In this document: piece after piece, positions 8,884 through 17,664 of the stretch
Layout of the letters: each line of letters opens with the position of its first letter
Position numbering within the stretch: the stretch's first letter is position 1
Assembly (NCBI GenBank): GCA_964408805.1
Contig: CAYPAV010000005.1
Span: 1-64,000, forward strand
Reading direction: 5' to 3'
From: CAYPAV01 sp964408805
GTDB taxonomy: Bacteria; Pseudomonadota; Alphaproteobacteria; UBA8366
DNA length: 64,000 nucleotides
Program-made: the position numbers and the translations under genes
The notes under the pieces: model-generated
What the model was told of the DNA's origin: nothing
The model's input: only the letters and a program-made list of their open reading frames with translations
Databases searched by the model: none

Positions 8884-9214
8884 CGTCTTGTCATTCCTTG
8901 TTGGTTTTAAGTTTTTGAACCTGGGAGGCGCCGACCAAACGGGAAACGCCGACGGCCCTCCGCGGTGGGTTATTGCTTCAAGTAGCTATTGTATCCCGAC
9001 GCCCTCCGCGTCAAACCTTAGTATAATACCTCTTTCTTTATTCGATCCGGAACACCTGCACGAGGCTACCGAGGCCCGCTTCGGGTCGATACCAGGACTT
9101 TCAGGAAACCACGGCGAACGACCGATTGACGCCGAACGGCGGACCTTGCTTAGCGGAGACTCCGCAATCGAGCTCGCCGCCCTTAACGGGATTACATTTC
9201 GCCTCGCGCCGGCC
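8884..9214. other. 331-bp stretch without a recognisable gene
   Basis: Open frames here have no plausible start signal or family motif. Composition is less biased to G/C than the neighbouring genes. It leads into the decayed carboxylase copy, so it may be part of the same degraded tract. Confidence 0.5.
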
Positions 9215-9408
9215 TAGCTTATCAATGTGATCGAAAGGGATAATTGCCGATGTCATGGGAACCGGACCTCGACGAATTGAAGTAACGGGCGACCAAGACC
9301 GACCAGCTGGACGGGTCCGAGCGGGTCGAGATGCCGGCTGATGACGGGTGCTCCCACGAGGTCGGCAAGATCGCCGGGAAGACGATTACACGATTCGAGA
9401 CCTGACCA
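9215..9408 (+). pseudogene. decayed duplicate of the 5' end of the acyl-CoA carboxylase gene
   Basis: This stretch matches the leader and first codons of the gene at 10810. The untranslated part TAGCTTATCAATGTGATCGA is identical to the 20 bases at 10777-10796, and the first codons (MSWEP) are the same. Codon 12 is TAA where the intact gene has CGA. A 14-codon (42-bp) block is missing; in the intact gene that block lies between two copies of GAGCGGGTC, of which one remains here, as expected from slippage deletion. Similarity fades after about 9400. It lies just upstream of the acyl-CoA dehydrogenase gene and is non-coding. Confidence 0.8.
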
Positions 9409-9464
9409 TATAGGTGCTATGCCGCTCCGGTGGCGATCCAATCAACAAGAAGAACGACCCCACC

Positions 9465-10682
9465 ATGAGCTATGCGATTTCCCCAACGACCCCGGCCGGC
9501 GAGCGCCTCATTGCCGCGGCCAGCGACCTCATCGAAACGTTTCGGGCCCGGGCCGACGCGGCGGATCGGGCGAACGAGGTTTGCGCGGAAAACTATACCG
9601 ACCTGCAACGGAGCGGCGTCGCGGCGGCGTTCGTGCCGGAGGAACTCGGCGGAATGGGCCTCCGCTCCATTCACGACTGGACGCTGGCCATCGCCACACT
9701 TGCCAAGGGCGACGGCTCGGCCGCGATCGCGATCAGCATGCATTTTTCGGCGACGCGCGGGTTGGCGGCCCTCTACCGGGGCAGCGAGGCCGGCTCCGCC
9801 CCCCAGCTTCGGGCCAAGGCGATCCTCGAGGCGGTTGCCAGGCGCGAGATGCTCATTTGCTCCACGACCACGGAACGGGGCACGGACAATCTTCATCCCC
9901 TGGCGGAAGCGACGTGGACGGAGGAAGGCTGGCGGCTCAATGGGGCGAAGCACTTCGTCACCATGTCGCCCCTGGCGACCCACGTCGCCAGCAATGTGCG
10001 CATGCGCGATGCGGAGGGCGATCACATCGCCAACGTCCTCCTGCCCATGACGACGGAAGGGCTTCGGCAGCTGGGCGATTGGGATGCGCTCGGCATGCGC
10101 GCCTCGGGAAGCCAGTCGATACAATTCGAGAATTGCCTGGTGCCCCACGATGCGTTGCGCACGATCGGCCCTTGGGGACAGTGGAGCATTCCGGTCCTGG
10201 TGCATCGAACGATGGCGAACGTGCCGTTGGTCGGCGCGTTCCTCGGCATCGCGGAAGCGGCGCTCCAATATGCGCTCGACGGGCAGCGGACGGACAAACG
10301 CGCCGAGACCCGATCCGGCGTGCATCATGCGCTGGCGGAAATGGAGATATTGCTCGCGACCTCGCAAAGCATCCTGGCGCGGCTGGGCGAACGGCTCGAT
10401 GCGTTCATGGCCGAGACCAACGGGGGCGCCACGGCGACCATCGAGCAAGGCCATGAATTGATGAAGGATTATCAAAGCGCCAAATGGGTCGTGAACCGGC
10501 ACGCGATCGACATCGTCAGTCAGGCCATGGATTTGAGCGGCGGCGGTGGATATTTGGCGCGAAATCCGCTCTCGCGCTTGTATCGGGACGTGAGAGCGGG
10601 ACCGTTCATGCAGCCTTATTCCCCCATCGATGCGCGTGAATACATGGGCAAGGTGCTTCTCGGCGCATATCCCGAGATGTGA
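9465..10682 (+). CDS. acyl-CoA dehydrogenase family flavoprotein
   Basis: 405 aa from the ATG at 9465. The layout is the acyl-CoA dehydrogenase fold: helical N-terminus with FVPEELGGMGL, middle beta domain containing LICSTTTERGTDN and WRLNGAKHFVTMSPLA, and a helical C-terminus with MDLSGGGGYLARNPLSRLYR. The C-terminal segment resembles the branch that includes group D flavin monooxygenases (DszC-like) as much as true dehydrogenases, so the reaction is uncertain. It lies between the decayed carboxylase copy and the intact carboxylase gene, reading in the same direction, with 127 bp to the latter. Confidence 0.85.
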   Translation: MSYAISPTTPAGERLIAAASDLIETFRARADAADRANEVCAENYTDLQRSGVAAAFVPEELGGMGLRSIHDWTLAIATLAKGDGSAAIAISMHFSATRGLAALYRGSEAGSAPQLRAKAILEAVARREMLICSTTTERGTDNLHPLAEATWTEEGWRLNGAKHFVTMSPLATHVASNVRMRDAEGDHIANVLLPMTTEGLRQLGDWDALGMRASGSQSIQFENCLVPHDALRTIGPWGQWSIPVLVHRTMANVPLVGAFLGIAEAALQYALDGQRTDKRAETRSGVHHALAEMEILLATSQSILARLGERLDAFMAETNGGATATIEQGHELMKDYQSAKWVVNRHAIDIVSQAMDLSGGGGYLARNPLSRLYRDVRAGPFMQPYSPIDAREYMGKVLLGAYPEM

Positions 10683-10809
10683 CGCGGGGCAAGGGTTCGT
10701 CGGCGGATGTGACGACGCGATCCTCCGCGGGGCCCGCCGCTCCCGCCGGGAATACATTTCCCCCGTCTCCGACATAGCTTATCAATGTGATCGAAAGGGG
10801 AATTTGCCG

Positions 10810-12357
10810 ATGTCATGGGAACCGGAACTCGAGGAATTGAAGCGACGGGCGGCCTTCGCCGACGAGCTGGGTGGCCCCGAGCGGGTCCAGCGCCAGAAGG
10901 ATGGCGGGCGCTACACGATCCGCGAGCGGGTCGTGATGCTGGCCGACGAAGGGTCCTTCCATGAGATCGGCAAGATCGCCGGCATGGCGGAGTACGATTC
11001 AAAGAATGATCTGGAGAAGCTGACGCCGTCGAATTTCGTCTTCGGCCGCGCGACGCTTGACGGCCGGCCGGTAATCATCGGCGGCGACGATTTCACGGTT
11101 CGCGGCGGCTCCGCCGACGCCACCATCAAGGAAAAGCACAATCTCTGCGAAAAGATGGCGAATTCGCTCCGCCTGCCGCTGGTGCGCCTGGTTGAGGGAT
11201 CGGGCGGCGGCGGGTCGGTCAAGACGATCGAGACGACCGGCCGCGCCAATGTGCCGGGCGTGCAGGGCTGGGACACCGTGGTCGAGAATATGGGCACCGT
11301 GCCGCGCGTCGCCCTTGGTCTCGGCTCTGTCGCGGGGCTGGGAGCAGCGCATCTCGCCGCCGCCCATTATTCGGTCATGATCAAGGAGAAGTCGGCCCTC
11401 TTTGTTGCCGGTCCGCCGGTCGTGGAACGGACCGGCCAGAAACTGACCAAGAACGAGCTTGGCGGCTGGCGCATCCAGTTGAAGGCGGGGGCTGTCGACG
11501 ACGCGGTCGACACCGAAGAAGAGGCTTTCGAGCGTGCCCGGCAATTCCTGTCCTATCTGCCGCCCTCGGTTCATGAACTGCCGCCGCGCGGCCCCCGGGA
11601 CGACGACCCGAACCGGCGCGTCGAATGGCTGATCGACGCCATCCCTCGCGATCTTCGCAAGGTCTACAAGATGCGCCCGATCGTCGAGGCGGTGGTCGAC
11701 GAGGGCTCGTTCTTCGAGTTCGGCCAGATGTACGGCCGCTCGGTAATCACCGGCCTGGCACGGCTAGACGGCTGGCCGGTGGCGATAATGGCGAGCGATC
11801 CCTATTCCTATGGCGGCTGTTGGACGGCCGATACCTGCCGAAAGGTGGAGCGATTCGTCGACACCGCCGAGACCTTCCATCTTCCGGTGGTCTATCTGGT
11901 GGATTGCCCCGGCTTCCAAGTCGGGCTCGAGGCGGAACAGAACGGCACCATCAAGGAAGGGGTGCGCGCGATGAGTGCCATTTGGCAAACCACTATGCCG
12001 TGGTGCGCCATGATCGTCCGCAACGTCTTCGGCGTCGCAGGCGCCGCGCACAAGAACGGCGGGCGCTTCTGCACCCGCTATGCCTGGCCGTCCGGCCGCT
12101 GGGGTTCGCTACCGCTCGAAGGCGGGATCGAGGCGGCCTACCGCGCCGATATCGCCGATGCCGACGATCCCGACGCCAAACTGGCCGAGATCGAGGACCG
12201 GCTCAATAAGCTCCGCTCGCCCTTCCGCTCGGCCGAAACCTTTTGGATCGAGGAGATCGTCGATCCGCGCGAGACGCGGAGCCTGCTTTGCGATTTCGCC
12301 AACACCGCGGCCCCGCTCCGCGAACCCGGCCCGCGCATGCATATGATGCGGCCGTAA
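10810..12357 (+). CDS. acyl-CoA carboxylase, carboxyltransferase subunit
   Basis: 515 aa, normal for biotin-dependent acyl-CoA carboxylase beta subunits (propionyl- or methylcrotonyl-CoA carboxylase type). The start at 10810 has GAAAGGGG upstream. The N-terminal carboxyltransferase domain contains LVEGSGGGGSVK (acyl-CoA region) and the C-terminal domain contains VFGVAGAAHKNGGRF and YAWPSGRWGSLPLEGG. These enzymes transfer CO2 from carboxybiotin to an acyl-CoA. No biotin carboxylase/BCCP subunit is encoded nearby, so the partner must be elsewhere. A 16-bp gap leads to the carboxylesterase gene. Confidence 0.9.
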   Translation: MSWEPELEELKRRAAFADELGGPERVQRQKDGGRYTIRERVVMLADEGSFHEIGKIAGMAEYDSKNDLEKLTPSNFVFGRATLDGRPVIIGGDDFTVRGGSADATIKEKHNLCEKMANSLRLPLVRLVEGSGGGGSVKTIETTGRANVPGVQGWDTVVENMGTVPRVALGLGSVAGLGAAHLAAAHYSVMIKEKSALFVAGPPVVERTGQKLTKNELGGWRIQLKAGAVDDAVDTEEEAFERARQFLSYLPPSVHELPPRGPRDDDPNRRVEWLIDAIPRDLRKVYKMRPIVEAVVDEGSFFEFGQMYGRSVITGLARLDGWPVAIMASDPYSYGGCWTADTCRKVERFVDTAETFHLPVVYLVDCPGFQVGLEAEQNGTIKEGVRAMSAIWQTTMPWCAMIVRNVFGVAGAAHKNGGRFCTRYAWPSGRWGSLPLEGGIEAAYRADIADADDPDAKLAEIEDRLNKLRSPFRSAETFWIEEIVDPRETRSLLCDFANTAAPLREPGPRMHMMRP

Positions 12358-12373
12358 ATAGGGAGAGCAACCC

Positions 12374-13948
12374 ATGAATACGCCGATCCTCGACACCGGA
12401 ACGATCGTCGACACAACCGGCGGGCGCCTTCGCGGCACCGATCGGGACGGCGTCAAGGTTTTCAAGGGCATTCCCTACGGAGAGTCCACGGCGGTATCGG
12501 CCCGCTTCCTGCCGCCGACGCCCGCCGCCCCCTGGACCGGCGTTCGCGATACGCTCGATTTCGGGGCCCGGGCACCGCAGCAAGAGGCGGTGATCCGCCC
12601 GGCCAATGCCTGGATTCGCGACACCCGGCCGACGGGCGAGGACTGTCTGGTCCTCAACGTCTTCACGCCAAGCACCGAGGACGGCGCGAAGCGACCGGTG
12701 ATGGTCTGGCTGCATGGCGGCGGCTATACGACCGGCACCGGCAGCGCCCCCGGTCTCGACGGCACCAATCTCGCGCGGCGCGGCGATACCGTCATCGTCA
12801 CCCTGAACCATCGCCTGAACGCCTTCGGTTACAGCTATCTCGGTGAGATGGGCGACGACCGCTTCGCCGATTCCGGCAATGCGGGGATGCTCGACATTGT
12901 GCTCGCGCTTAGCTGGGTGCGCGATAATATCGCGGCGTTCGGCGGTGATGCGGGCAATGTGACGATCTTCGGCCAGTCGGGCGGCGGCTCCAAGGTCGCG
13001 GTCATGATGACGATGCCGGCGGCGAAGGGACTGTTTCAGAAGGCAATCATCCAGAGCGCCTCCTCCCACCTTCGACTGGCAACGAAAGAGAACGCGGCCC
13101 GAGCGGCCCACGATCTGATGAGCGCGTTGGACATGCAGGGCGCCACCGCCGGGGATTTGCAAAAGGTGCCGGCCGAGGCCTATCACGCGGCCTATATGGC
13201 GACGGTCAAGGCCCACAACGCCAATGACAGCTTCCGTCCGGTCGTCGACGGCAGATCGCTCGCCAACCATCCCTTCGATCTGGACGCCGCCGATCTCGCG
13301 GCCGACGTCCCGCTCATGATCGGGTCCTGCGAGACCGAGCGGTCGTTCTACGACATCACCCGCGATCCGGCCGAACTCCCGCTTTCAGAGGACACCCTTC
13401 GCGATCAAACCGGCCGTTTCGTTGGCATCGACGACGAGCATGCCGCCGCGCTGATCTCGGGCTACCGGGAAGGCCGGGCGGATCTATCGGCCCGCGATCT
13501 CTTCAACGTCATCACCAGCGACCATATGTATCGGCGGAACGTCGTCGAGGCGGCGGAGATCAAGTCGCGTCAGGGGGGTGCGCCCGCCTATCTCTACGAG
13601 TTCACCTGGAAGACGCCGGCACTCGACGGAATTCTCAAGACACCGCATACGCTCTGCATCCCCTTCGTCTTCGGCACGGTCGAGACCGCCGCCGACTTCA
13701 CCGGCACGGGCCCCAAACAGACGGCCCTCATGCACCGGGTGATGGACACCTGGATTGCCTTCGCGCGGACGGGAAACCCGAACAATGCGGGGCTCCCCGA
13801 CTGGCGGCCCTACGACGCGGAGACGCGGTCGACGATGATCTTCGACAATGATTGCCGCCTAGAGATGGACCCGAAGCCCGAGGACCGAGCCCGGATCGGC
13901 GCCTGCCCCCGCTTCGTCTCCGATCGGCAATGGCCGATGGCGGCTTGA
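12374..13948 (+). CDS. type-B carboxylesterase/lipase family protein
   Basis: 524 aa, typical family length. Visible signatures are KGIPYGES near residue 35, the EDCLVLNVFTP motif near residue 93, the oxyanion-hole HGGGYTTG, and the nucleophile elbow FGQSGGGSK near residue 200, in which the usual GESAG is GQSGG. No N-terminal signal peptide is evident, so it is probably cytoplasmic. AGGGAGAGC precedes the ATG. It follows the carboxylase gene by 16 bp and probably forms an operon with it and the acyl-CoA dehydrogenase. Confidence 0.9.
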   Translation: MNTPILDTGTIVDTTGGRLRGTDRDGVKVFKGIPYGESTAVSARFLPPTPAAPWTGVRDTLDFGARAPQQEAVIRPANAWIRDTRPTGEDCLVLNVFTPSTEDGAKRPVMVWLHGGGYTTGTGSAPGLDGTNLARRGDTVIVTLNHRLNAFGYSYLGEMGDDRFADSGNAGMLDIVLALSWVRDNIAAFGGDAGNVTIFGQSGGGSKVAVMMTMPAAKGLFQKAIIQSASSHLRLATKENAARAAHDLMSALDMQGATAGDLQKVPAEAYHAAYMATVKAHNANDSFRPVVDGRSLANHPFDLDAADLAADVPLMIGSCETERSFYDITRDPAELPLSEDTLRDQTGRFVGIDDEHAAALISGYREGRADLSARDLFNVITSDHMYRRNVVEAAEIKSRQGGAPAYLYEFTWKTPALDGILKTPHTLCIPFVFGTVETAADFTGTGPKQTALMHRVMDTWIAFARTGNPNNAGLPDWRPYDAETRSTMIFDNDCRLEMDPKPEDRARIGACPRFVSDRQWPMAA

Positions 13949-13963
13949 GCGCCGCCCACCCGC

Positions 13964-13991
13964 GTCAATCCCGCGAAGGCGGGAAACCAGG
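13964..13991. repeat. REP-like palindrome (alphaproteobacterial type), possible terminator
   Basis: The core TCCCGCGAAGGCGGGA at 13969-13984 is a 6-bp perfect stem with a GAAG loop. This short palindrome resembles interspersed repeats found between genes in many alphaproteobacterial genomes. It sits between two convergent genes (stops at 13948 and 14003), where it could also help end transcription. No U-tract follows. Confidence 0.65.
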
Positions 13992-14002
13992 CGGCATCAC
14001 CC

Positions 14003-15091
14003 TCAATGCTCGAACATGATGACGTCTCGGGCGGTCTCGCCCGTCTTCAGCGCATCCATCGCGTCGTTGATGTCTTCGAGGCCAATATGCCCCGAGAGCA
14101 AATCGTCGAGCTTGAGCTTTCCGGCGAGGTAGAAATCGACGTAATTCGGCATGTCGACCCGAAAGCGGTTCGACCCCATGGCACAGCCGAGAATCTTTTT
14201 CTCTTGCAGGAATTCGGCCGCATGGAGTTCGATCTTGGTGCCGTGGGGGACCATGCCGATAATCGTCGCGGCCCCGCCCGGGCGTAACATCTCGAAGGCC
14301 TGTTCGGCGGTCTGCTTGAGGCCGATCGCCTCGAAGGCGTAATGCACGCCGCCGTCGGTCAGCTCCTTGATCTGTTCGACCGCATCGCCGGCCGAGGCGT
14401 CCACGACATCGGTGGCACCGAAGGCCTTGGCGAGGTTGAGCTTACTTCCCACCATATCGACCGCGATGATCCGCCCGGCGCCTGAAATCGCCGCACCGTT
14501 GACGCAGGAGAGCCCAACACCGCCGCAACCGATCACCGCCACGGTCGAGCCAACCTCGACCTTGGCCGTGTTGTGGACCGCGCCGACACCCGTGGTGACG
14601 CCGCAGCCGATCAAGGCCGCCTTGTCGAGCGGCATGTCCTTCCTGATCTTCACCAGCGCATGCTCATGGACCAGCATTTGCTCGGCGAAGGAGGAGAGGT
14701 TGGCGAATTGCTGAACCGTTCTTTCCGCTTGGTTGAGCCTGGGGGGCTGGTCCCGCCGGCGGCGCGTTTCACGCCCGTCGCAGATCGACATATGACCCGT
14801 CAGGCAGGCCTCGCAATGGCCGCAGAAGGCGGAGAGGCAGGTGATGACATGATCGCCCGGTTCCACGTAATCGACGTCCGAGCCGACCTGCTCCACCACG
14901 CCAGCCGATTCGTGCCCCAGCACGACCGGCAAACGGAAGGGATAGAGCCCCTCCACAAAATGGAGATCGCTATGGCAGACACCCGCGGCGGCCGTTCGCA
15001 CCAGAACCTCGCGCGGTCCCGGCTTGTCGATTTCCACATCCTCGATCACCAGTGGCTTGCCCACCTCGTGCAGCACGGCGGCTTTCATCAC
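14003..15091 (-). CDS. zinc-dependent alcohol dehydrogenase (MDR superfamily)
   Basis: 362 aa. The catalytic zinc ligands are visible: GVCHSDLHFVEG (Cys, near residue 38) and VVLGHESAGVV (His-Glu). The structural zinc Cys cluster is present as CLSAFCGHCEACLTGHMSIC. The nucleotide-binding glycines appear in VIGCGGVGLSCVNGA. The sequence resembles class III-like and aryl/benzyl alcohol dehydrogenases. It oxidises an alcohol with NAD or a related cofactor; the substrate is not evident. It is followed 54 bp upstream of its stop by a REP-like palindrome. Confidence 0.9.
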   Translation of the reverse strand: MMKAAVLHEVGKPLVIEDVEIDKPGPREVLVRTAAAGVCHSDLHFVEGLYPFRLPVVLGHESAGVVEQVGSDVDYVEPGDHVITCLSAFCGHCEACLTGHMSICDGRETRRRRDQPPRLNQAERTVQQFANLSSFAEQMLVHEHALVKIRKDMPLDKAALIGCGVTTGVGAVHNTAKVEVGSTVAVIGCGGVGLSCVNGAAISGAGRIIAVDMVGSKLNLAKAFGATDVVDASAGDAVEQIKELTDGGVHYAFEAIGLKQTAEQAFEMLRPGGAATIIGMVPHGTKIELHAAEFLQEKKILGCAMGSNRFRVDMPNYVDFYLAGKLKLDDLLSGHIGLEDINDAMDALKTGETARDVIMFEH

Positions 15092-15165
15092 GTCTCTCCT
15101 ATGCTTTGAACTCTCTTAAACGGGATTGTCGCAAGGGGTTCCGGACGGGTCAAATCACCCGCCGA

Positions 15166-15948
15166 TCAGAACCGTTCCAGCAGCATCCCCTTGCCCATCA
15201 GCCGATCCTCGATCCCGATGGCGCGTAGCGCGTGCCAGATCAGCGCGGCATTGATCGGCAGGACCGGCTTGCCGAGCTGCTTCTCCAGGGTCGGGAAGAG
15301 GTCGAGATTGCTGAGGTTGGTGCCGACCTGGACGATGGCATCGACATCGTCGCCCTCGAGCTGGTTCAGGACGATGTCCAGGACTTGGGATTGCGGCGTG
15401 TGGGCGATGCTGTTGGCGGTGTCGCATTTGAGGCCGACAAGGCGGCGGATCTCGTAGCCGCTCTCCTCGAAGAAGCGATACACCTGTTCGTCGGCGACCG
15501 CTTGATATGGCGTCAGAACCGCCAGTGTCTTGGCGCCGAGCGCGGTCAGGGCGGTATCGACCGCATTCGCGCCGGTGGTCAGGCCGACCGTGGGCCCGAT
15601 TACCTCGCGGACGCGCGCCTTGAAGGCCTCGTTGCCGGCCGCCCCGCCCCAGAAGGTCTCGGCCGACATGCCCATTACGACGTGATCGACCTCGGCGGTG
15701 ACGATGTCGCGCATGGCCAGCGGGATCGTCTCCTGGATCGCCTCGACGAACTTTAGGAACGTGTCGTCGTTGGAAAGGTCGCGCACCTCGATGAAGAACC
15801 GCGCCACATGCCAGCTGATGCCCTCGGGCAGGATGCGCTGGAGGTCGTATTCTACCGCGATATTGGTCGACGGCACGACGACGCCGATGCGTCCGCGCGC
15901 GCCAATCCAAGGGTCCTGCGCCTTCGCCGCTTGGGCCGTATCATTCAT
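15166..15948 (-). CDS. Asp/Glu racemase-fold protein (maleate isomerase/arylmalonate decarboxylase-like), Cys-less
   Basis: 260 aa from the ATG at 15948 (GAAGG upstream); the frame stays open to 16194 but without family character. RIGVVVPSTNIAVEYDL is the N-terminal signature of the maleate isomerase/AMDase group. The two catalytic Cys of that superfamily are not seen: the first site reads MGMSAETFWGG and the second VQVGTNLSNLD. A paralogue at 29360-30106 shows the same substitutions (SxExxxGG and VGSNL), so this is a distinct subgroup. It is divergent from the SAF/UxaA gene pair and 105 bp away, suggesting a shared role. Confidence 0.75.
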   Translation of the reverse strand: MNDTAQAAKAQDPWIGARGRIGVVVPSTNIAVEYDLQRILPEGISWHVARFFIEVRDLSNDDTFLKFVEAIQETIPLAMRDIVTAEVDHVVMGMSAETFWGGAAGNEAFKARVREVIGPTVGLTTGANAVDTALTALGAKTLAVLTPYQAVADEQVYRFFEESGYEIRRLVGLKCDTANSIAHTPQSQVLDIVLNQLEGDDVDAIVQVGTNLSNLDLFPTLEKQLGKPVLPINAALIWHALRAIGIEDRLMGKGMLLERF

Positions 15949-16053
15949 GAGAGAATTGCCTTCGATTTTGTTACCGGTTGACGCTGGATGCATCACCTCG
16001 CGAGGATACCTCATTCTCGGGGAAGAGCGACAGCGTAAGGGGGAAACCCAAGG

Positions 16054-16341
16054 ATGGAAAAGGCCGTGGCCATGAAAGGGGCGGACAATGTCGCGACCTG
16101 TCTCGCCGACATGGCGAAGGGGTCCGCGATCGCGGTCGCCAGGGACGGCGACCGGATCGAGGTGACCCTGCGCGACGATATCCCCTTCGGACATAAAATC
16201 GCCCTGGCCGACATTCCGGCGGGGACCGAGGTGCTGAAATATGCCGAGGTGATCGGTCTAGCGACCCAAAACATTGCCGCCGGTGACCACGTCCACGTGC
16301 ATAACGTCGAAAGCCGCCGTGCCCGGGGGGATAAGACATGA
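16054..16341 (+). CDS. SAF-domain small subunit of a UxaA-type hydro-lyase
   Basis: 95 aa. The segment DDIPFGHKIALADIPAGTEVLKYAEVIGLA is the SAF domain found at the N-terminus of altronate and galactarate dehydratases (only its pattern is used here: HKIAL, then KYGE-like KYAEVIG). Stand-alone SAF subunits of about 8-10 kDa pair with a UxaA-like large subunit, as in (2R)-sulfolactate sulfo-lyase SuyAB. The stop overlaps the start of the next gene by 4 bp, so the two are translationally coupled. The substrate is not determined by sequence alone. Confidence 0.85.
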   Translation: MEKAVAMKGADNVATCLADMAKGSAIAVARDGDRIEVTLRDDIPFGHKIALADIPAGTEVLKYAEVIGLATQNIAAGDHVHVHNVESRRARGDKT

Positions 16342-17495
16342 CGACCGAGATCATGGGTTATCGGCGTGCGGACGGAACCGTCGGTATCCGCAACCTGGTC
16401 GCCGTCCTTTCGGCGATGGACAACACCAACCCCTGTGCCCGGCGGATCGTCGACATCGTGGCAGGAACCGTCCTCCTGGAGACGCCGTTCGGCCGGACCC
16501 AGATCGGACACGACTTCGAAATGACCTTGAAGACGCTGGCGGGATTCGGCCGGCACCCGAACGTGGCGGCGGTCCTGGTACTCGGCTTGAGCCTGGAGAC
16601 CGCCTCGGCATTGGCGGCCCGGATCGAGCCTTCGGGGAAACCGGTCGCCGTCTTGGGATTACAGGAAGCGGGCAGCACCATGGCACTTACCGGCGAGGGG
16701 GTCCGGGTCGCGGCCGATCTCGTCGTCGCCGCCTCGGAGAACGCGCGCGCCCCCGTTCGCTTCGCCGAGCTTGCGATCGCCGTCGAATGCGGCGGGTCCG
16801 ACACCACCTCGGGGCTGGCCTCCAACCCGGCGGTGGGTCTTTTCGCCGATCGTTTCATCGACGAGGGCGGCACGATCATCCTCTCGGAACCGGCGGAGTT
16901 CATGGGGGCCGAGCATATCCTGGCCGACCGCGCTGTCGATCCCGCGGACGGCGAACGCATTTACGAAATGGTAAAATGGTTCGAGGACGAGGCGGCGCGG
17001 GCCGGGGTCGACATGCGCGGCACCAACCCCACCCCGGACAACATCGCCGGCGGGTTGACCACGCTTGAGGAAAAGTCCCTCGGCGCCATCGCGAAAGGCG
17101 GCTCGCGGCCGATCGTCGAGGTGATCGACTATGCGGATACGCCCTCGAAGCAGGGACTCGTCATCATGAACACGCCGTCGGCGGCCTGCGAATCGATGAC
17201 CGGGCTGGTCGGCGGCGGCGCCCAGATGGTGATCTTCTCGACCGGGCGCGGCAACGCCATCGGCGCGCCCGTCGCCCCGACCATAAAGGTCACCGGCAAC
17301 CCCCACACGGCGAAAACCATGCGCGAGAACATCGACGTCGATGTGAGTGCGGTCATCTCCGAAGGCGAGAGCCTGGAGGTCGCCGCCGACCGACTCTGGA
17401 CCGAGATGATCAAGATCGGCAACGGCAAGATCACCCGCTGCGAGGTATTGGGCGAGGACCAGCTCTCCGTCAGCCGTTTCGGGCCATCGGTGTAG
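16338..17495 (+). CDS. UxaA family hydro-lyase/sulfo-lyase large subunit
   Basis: 385 aa. The N-terminal GYRRADGTVGIRNLVAV is the signature of the altronate/galactarate dehydratase C-terminal domain family; VECGGSDTTSGLASNPAVG and MVIFSTGRGNAIGAPVAPTI are further conserved blocks. Members eliminate water, ammonia or sulfite from hydroxyacids. Size (about 40 kDa) and the separate SAF subunit fit SuyB, sulfolactate sulfo-lyase, but sugar-acid dehydratases with split subunits are an alternative. It is followed by palindromic sites and the Ldh-family dehydrogenase gene. Confidence 0.85.
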   Translation: MTTEIMGYRRADGTVGIRNLVAVLSAMDNTNPCARRIVDIVAGTVLLETPFGRTQIGHDFEMTLKTLAGFGRHPNVAAVLVLGLSLETASALAARIEPSGKPVAVLGLQEAGSTMALTGEGVRVAADLVVAASENARAPVRFAELAIAVECGGSDTTSGLASNPAVGLFADRFIDEGGTIILSEPAEFMGAEHILADRAVDPADGERIYEMVKWFEDEAARAGVDMRGTNPTPDNIAGGLTTLEEKSLGAIAKGGSRPIVEVIDYADTPSKQGLVIMNTPSAACESMTGLVGGGAQMVIFSTGRGNAIGAPVAPTIKVTGNPHTAKTMRENIDVDVSAVISEGESLEVAADRLWTEMIKIGNGKITRCEVLGEDQLSVSRFGPSV

Positions 17496-17501
17496 CCATG
17501 C

Positions 17502-17516
17502 GTACGGAATACGTAC
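17502..17516. promoter_or_regulatory. inverted repeat GTACG-N5-CGTAC, candidate operator
   Basis: A perfect 5-bp inverted repeat with a 5-nt spacer, just after the UxaA gene stop (17495). The same GTACG/CGTAC half-sites recur at 17625-17639 upstream of the dehydrogenase gene. The pair fits a dimeric repressor or activator, but no regulator gene is adjacent. Confidence 0.4.
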
Positions 17517-17624
17517 ATCCGCTACCTTTCCACCTTTCCTCCGCGGCACCTATGCGCAGCGAAGTGCCGGAGATACCACAGAAAAGTCCACGGATTCCAG
17601 GATTTTTGGGAATACTGCGAAAAT

Positions 17625-17639
17625 CGTACGCGTACGTAC
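17625..17639. promoter_or_regulatory. palindrome CGTACGCGTACG, candidate operator upstream of Ldh-family gene
   Basis: CGTACGCGTACG at 17625-17636 is a perfect 12-bp palindrome, extended by GTAC to 17639, and lies 26 bp before the ATG at 17665. It repeats the half-sites of the 17502-17516 element. The 169-bp gap between them is otherwise free of coding frames and is the likely promoter region. Confidence 0.4.
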
Positions 17640-17664
17640 CTGCCTTCTTCTCGAAAGTTTACCG

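Noticed and set aside
8888..9217. 109-codon plus-strand frame
   Set aside because: It has no RBS or family motif and lies in a decayed tract.
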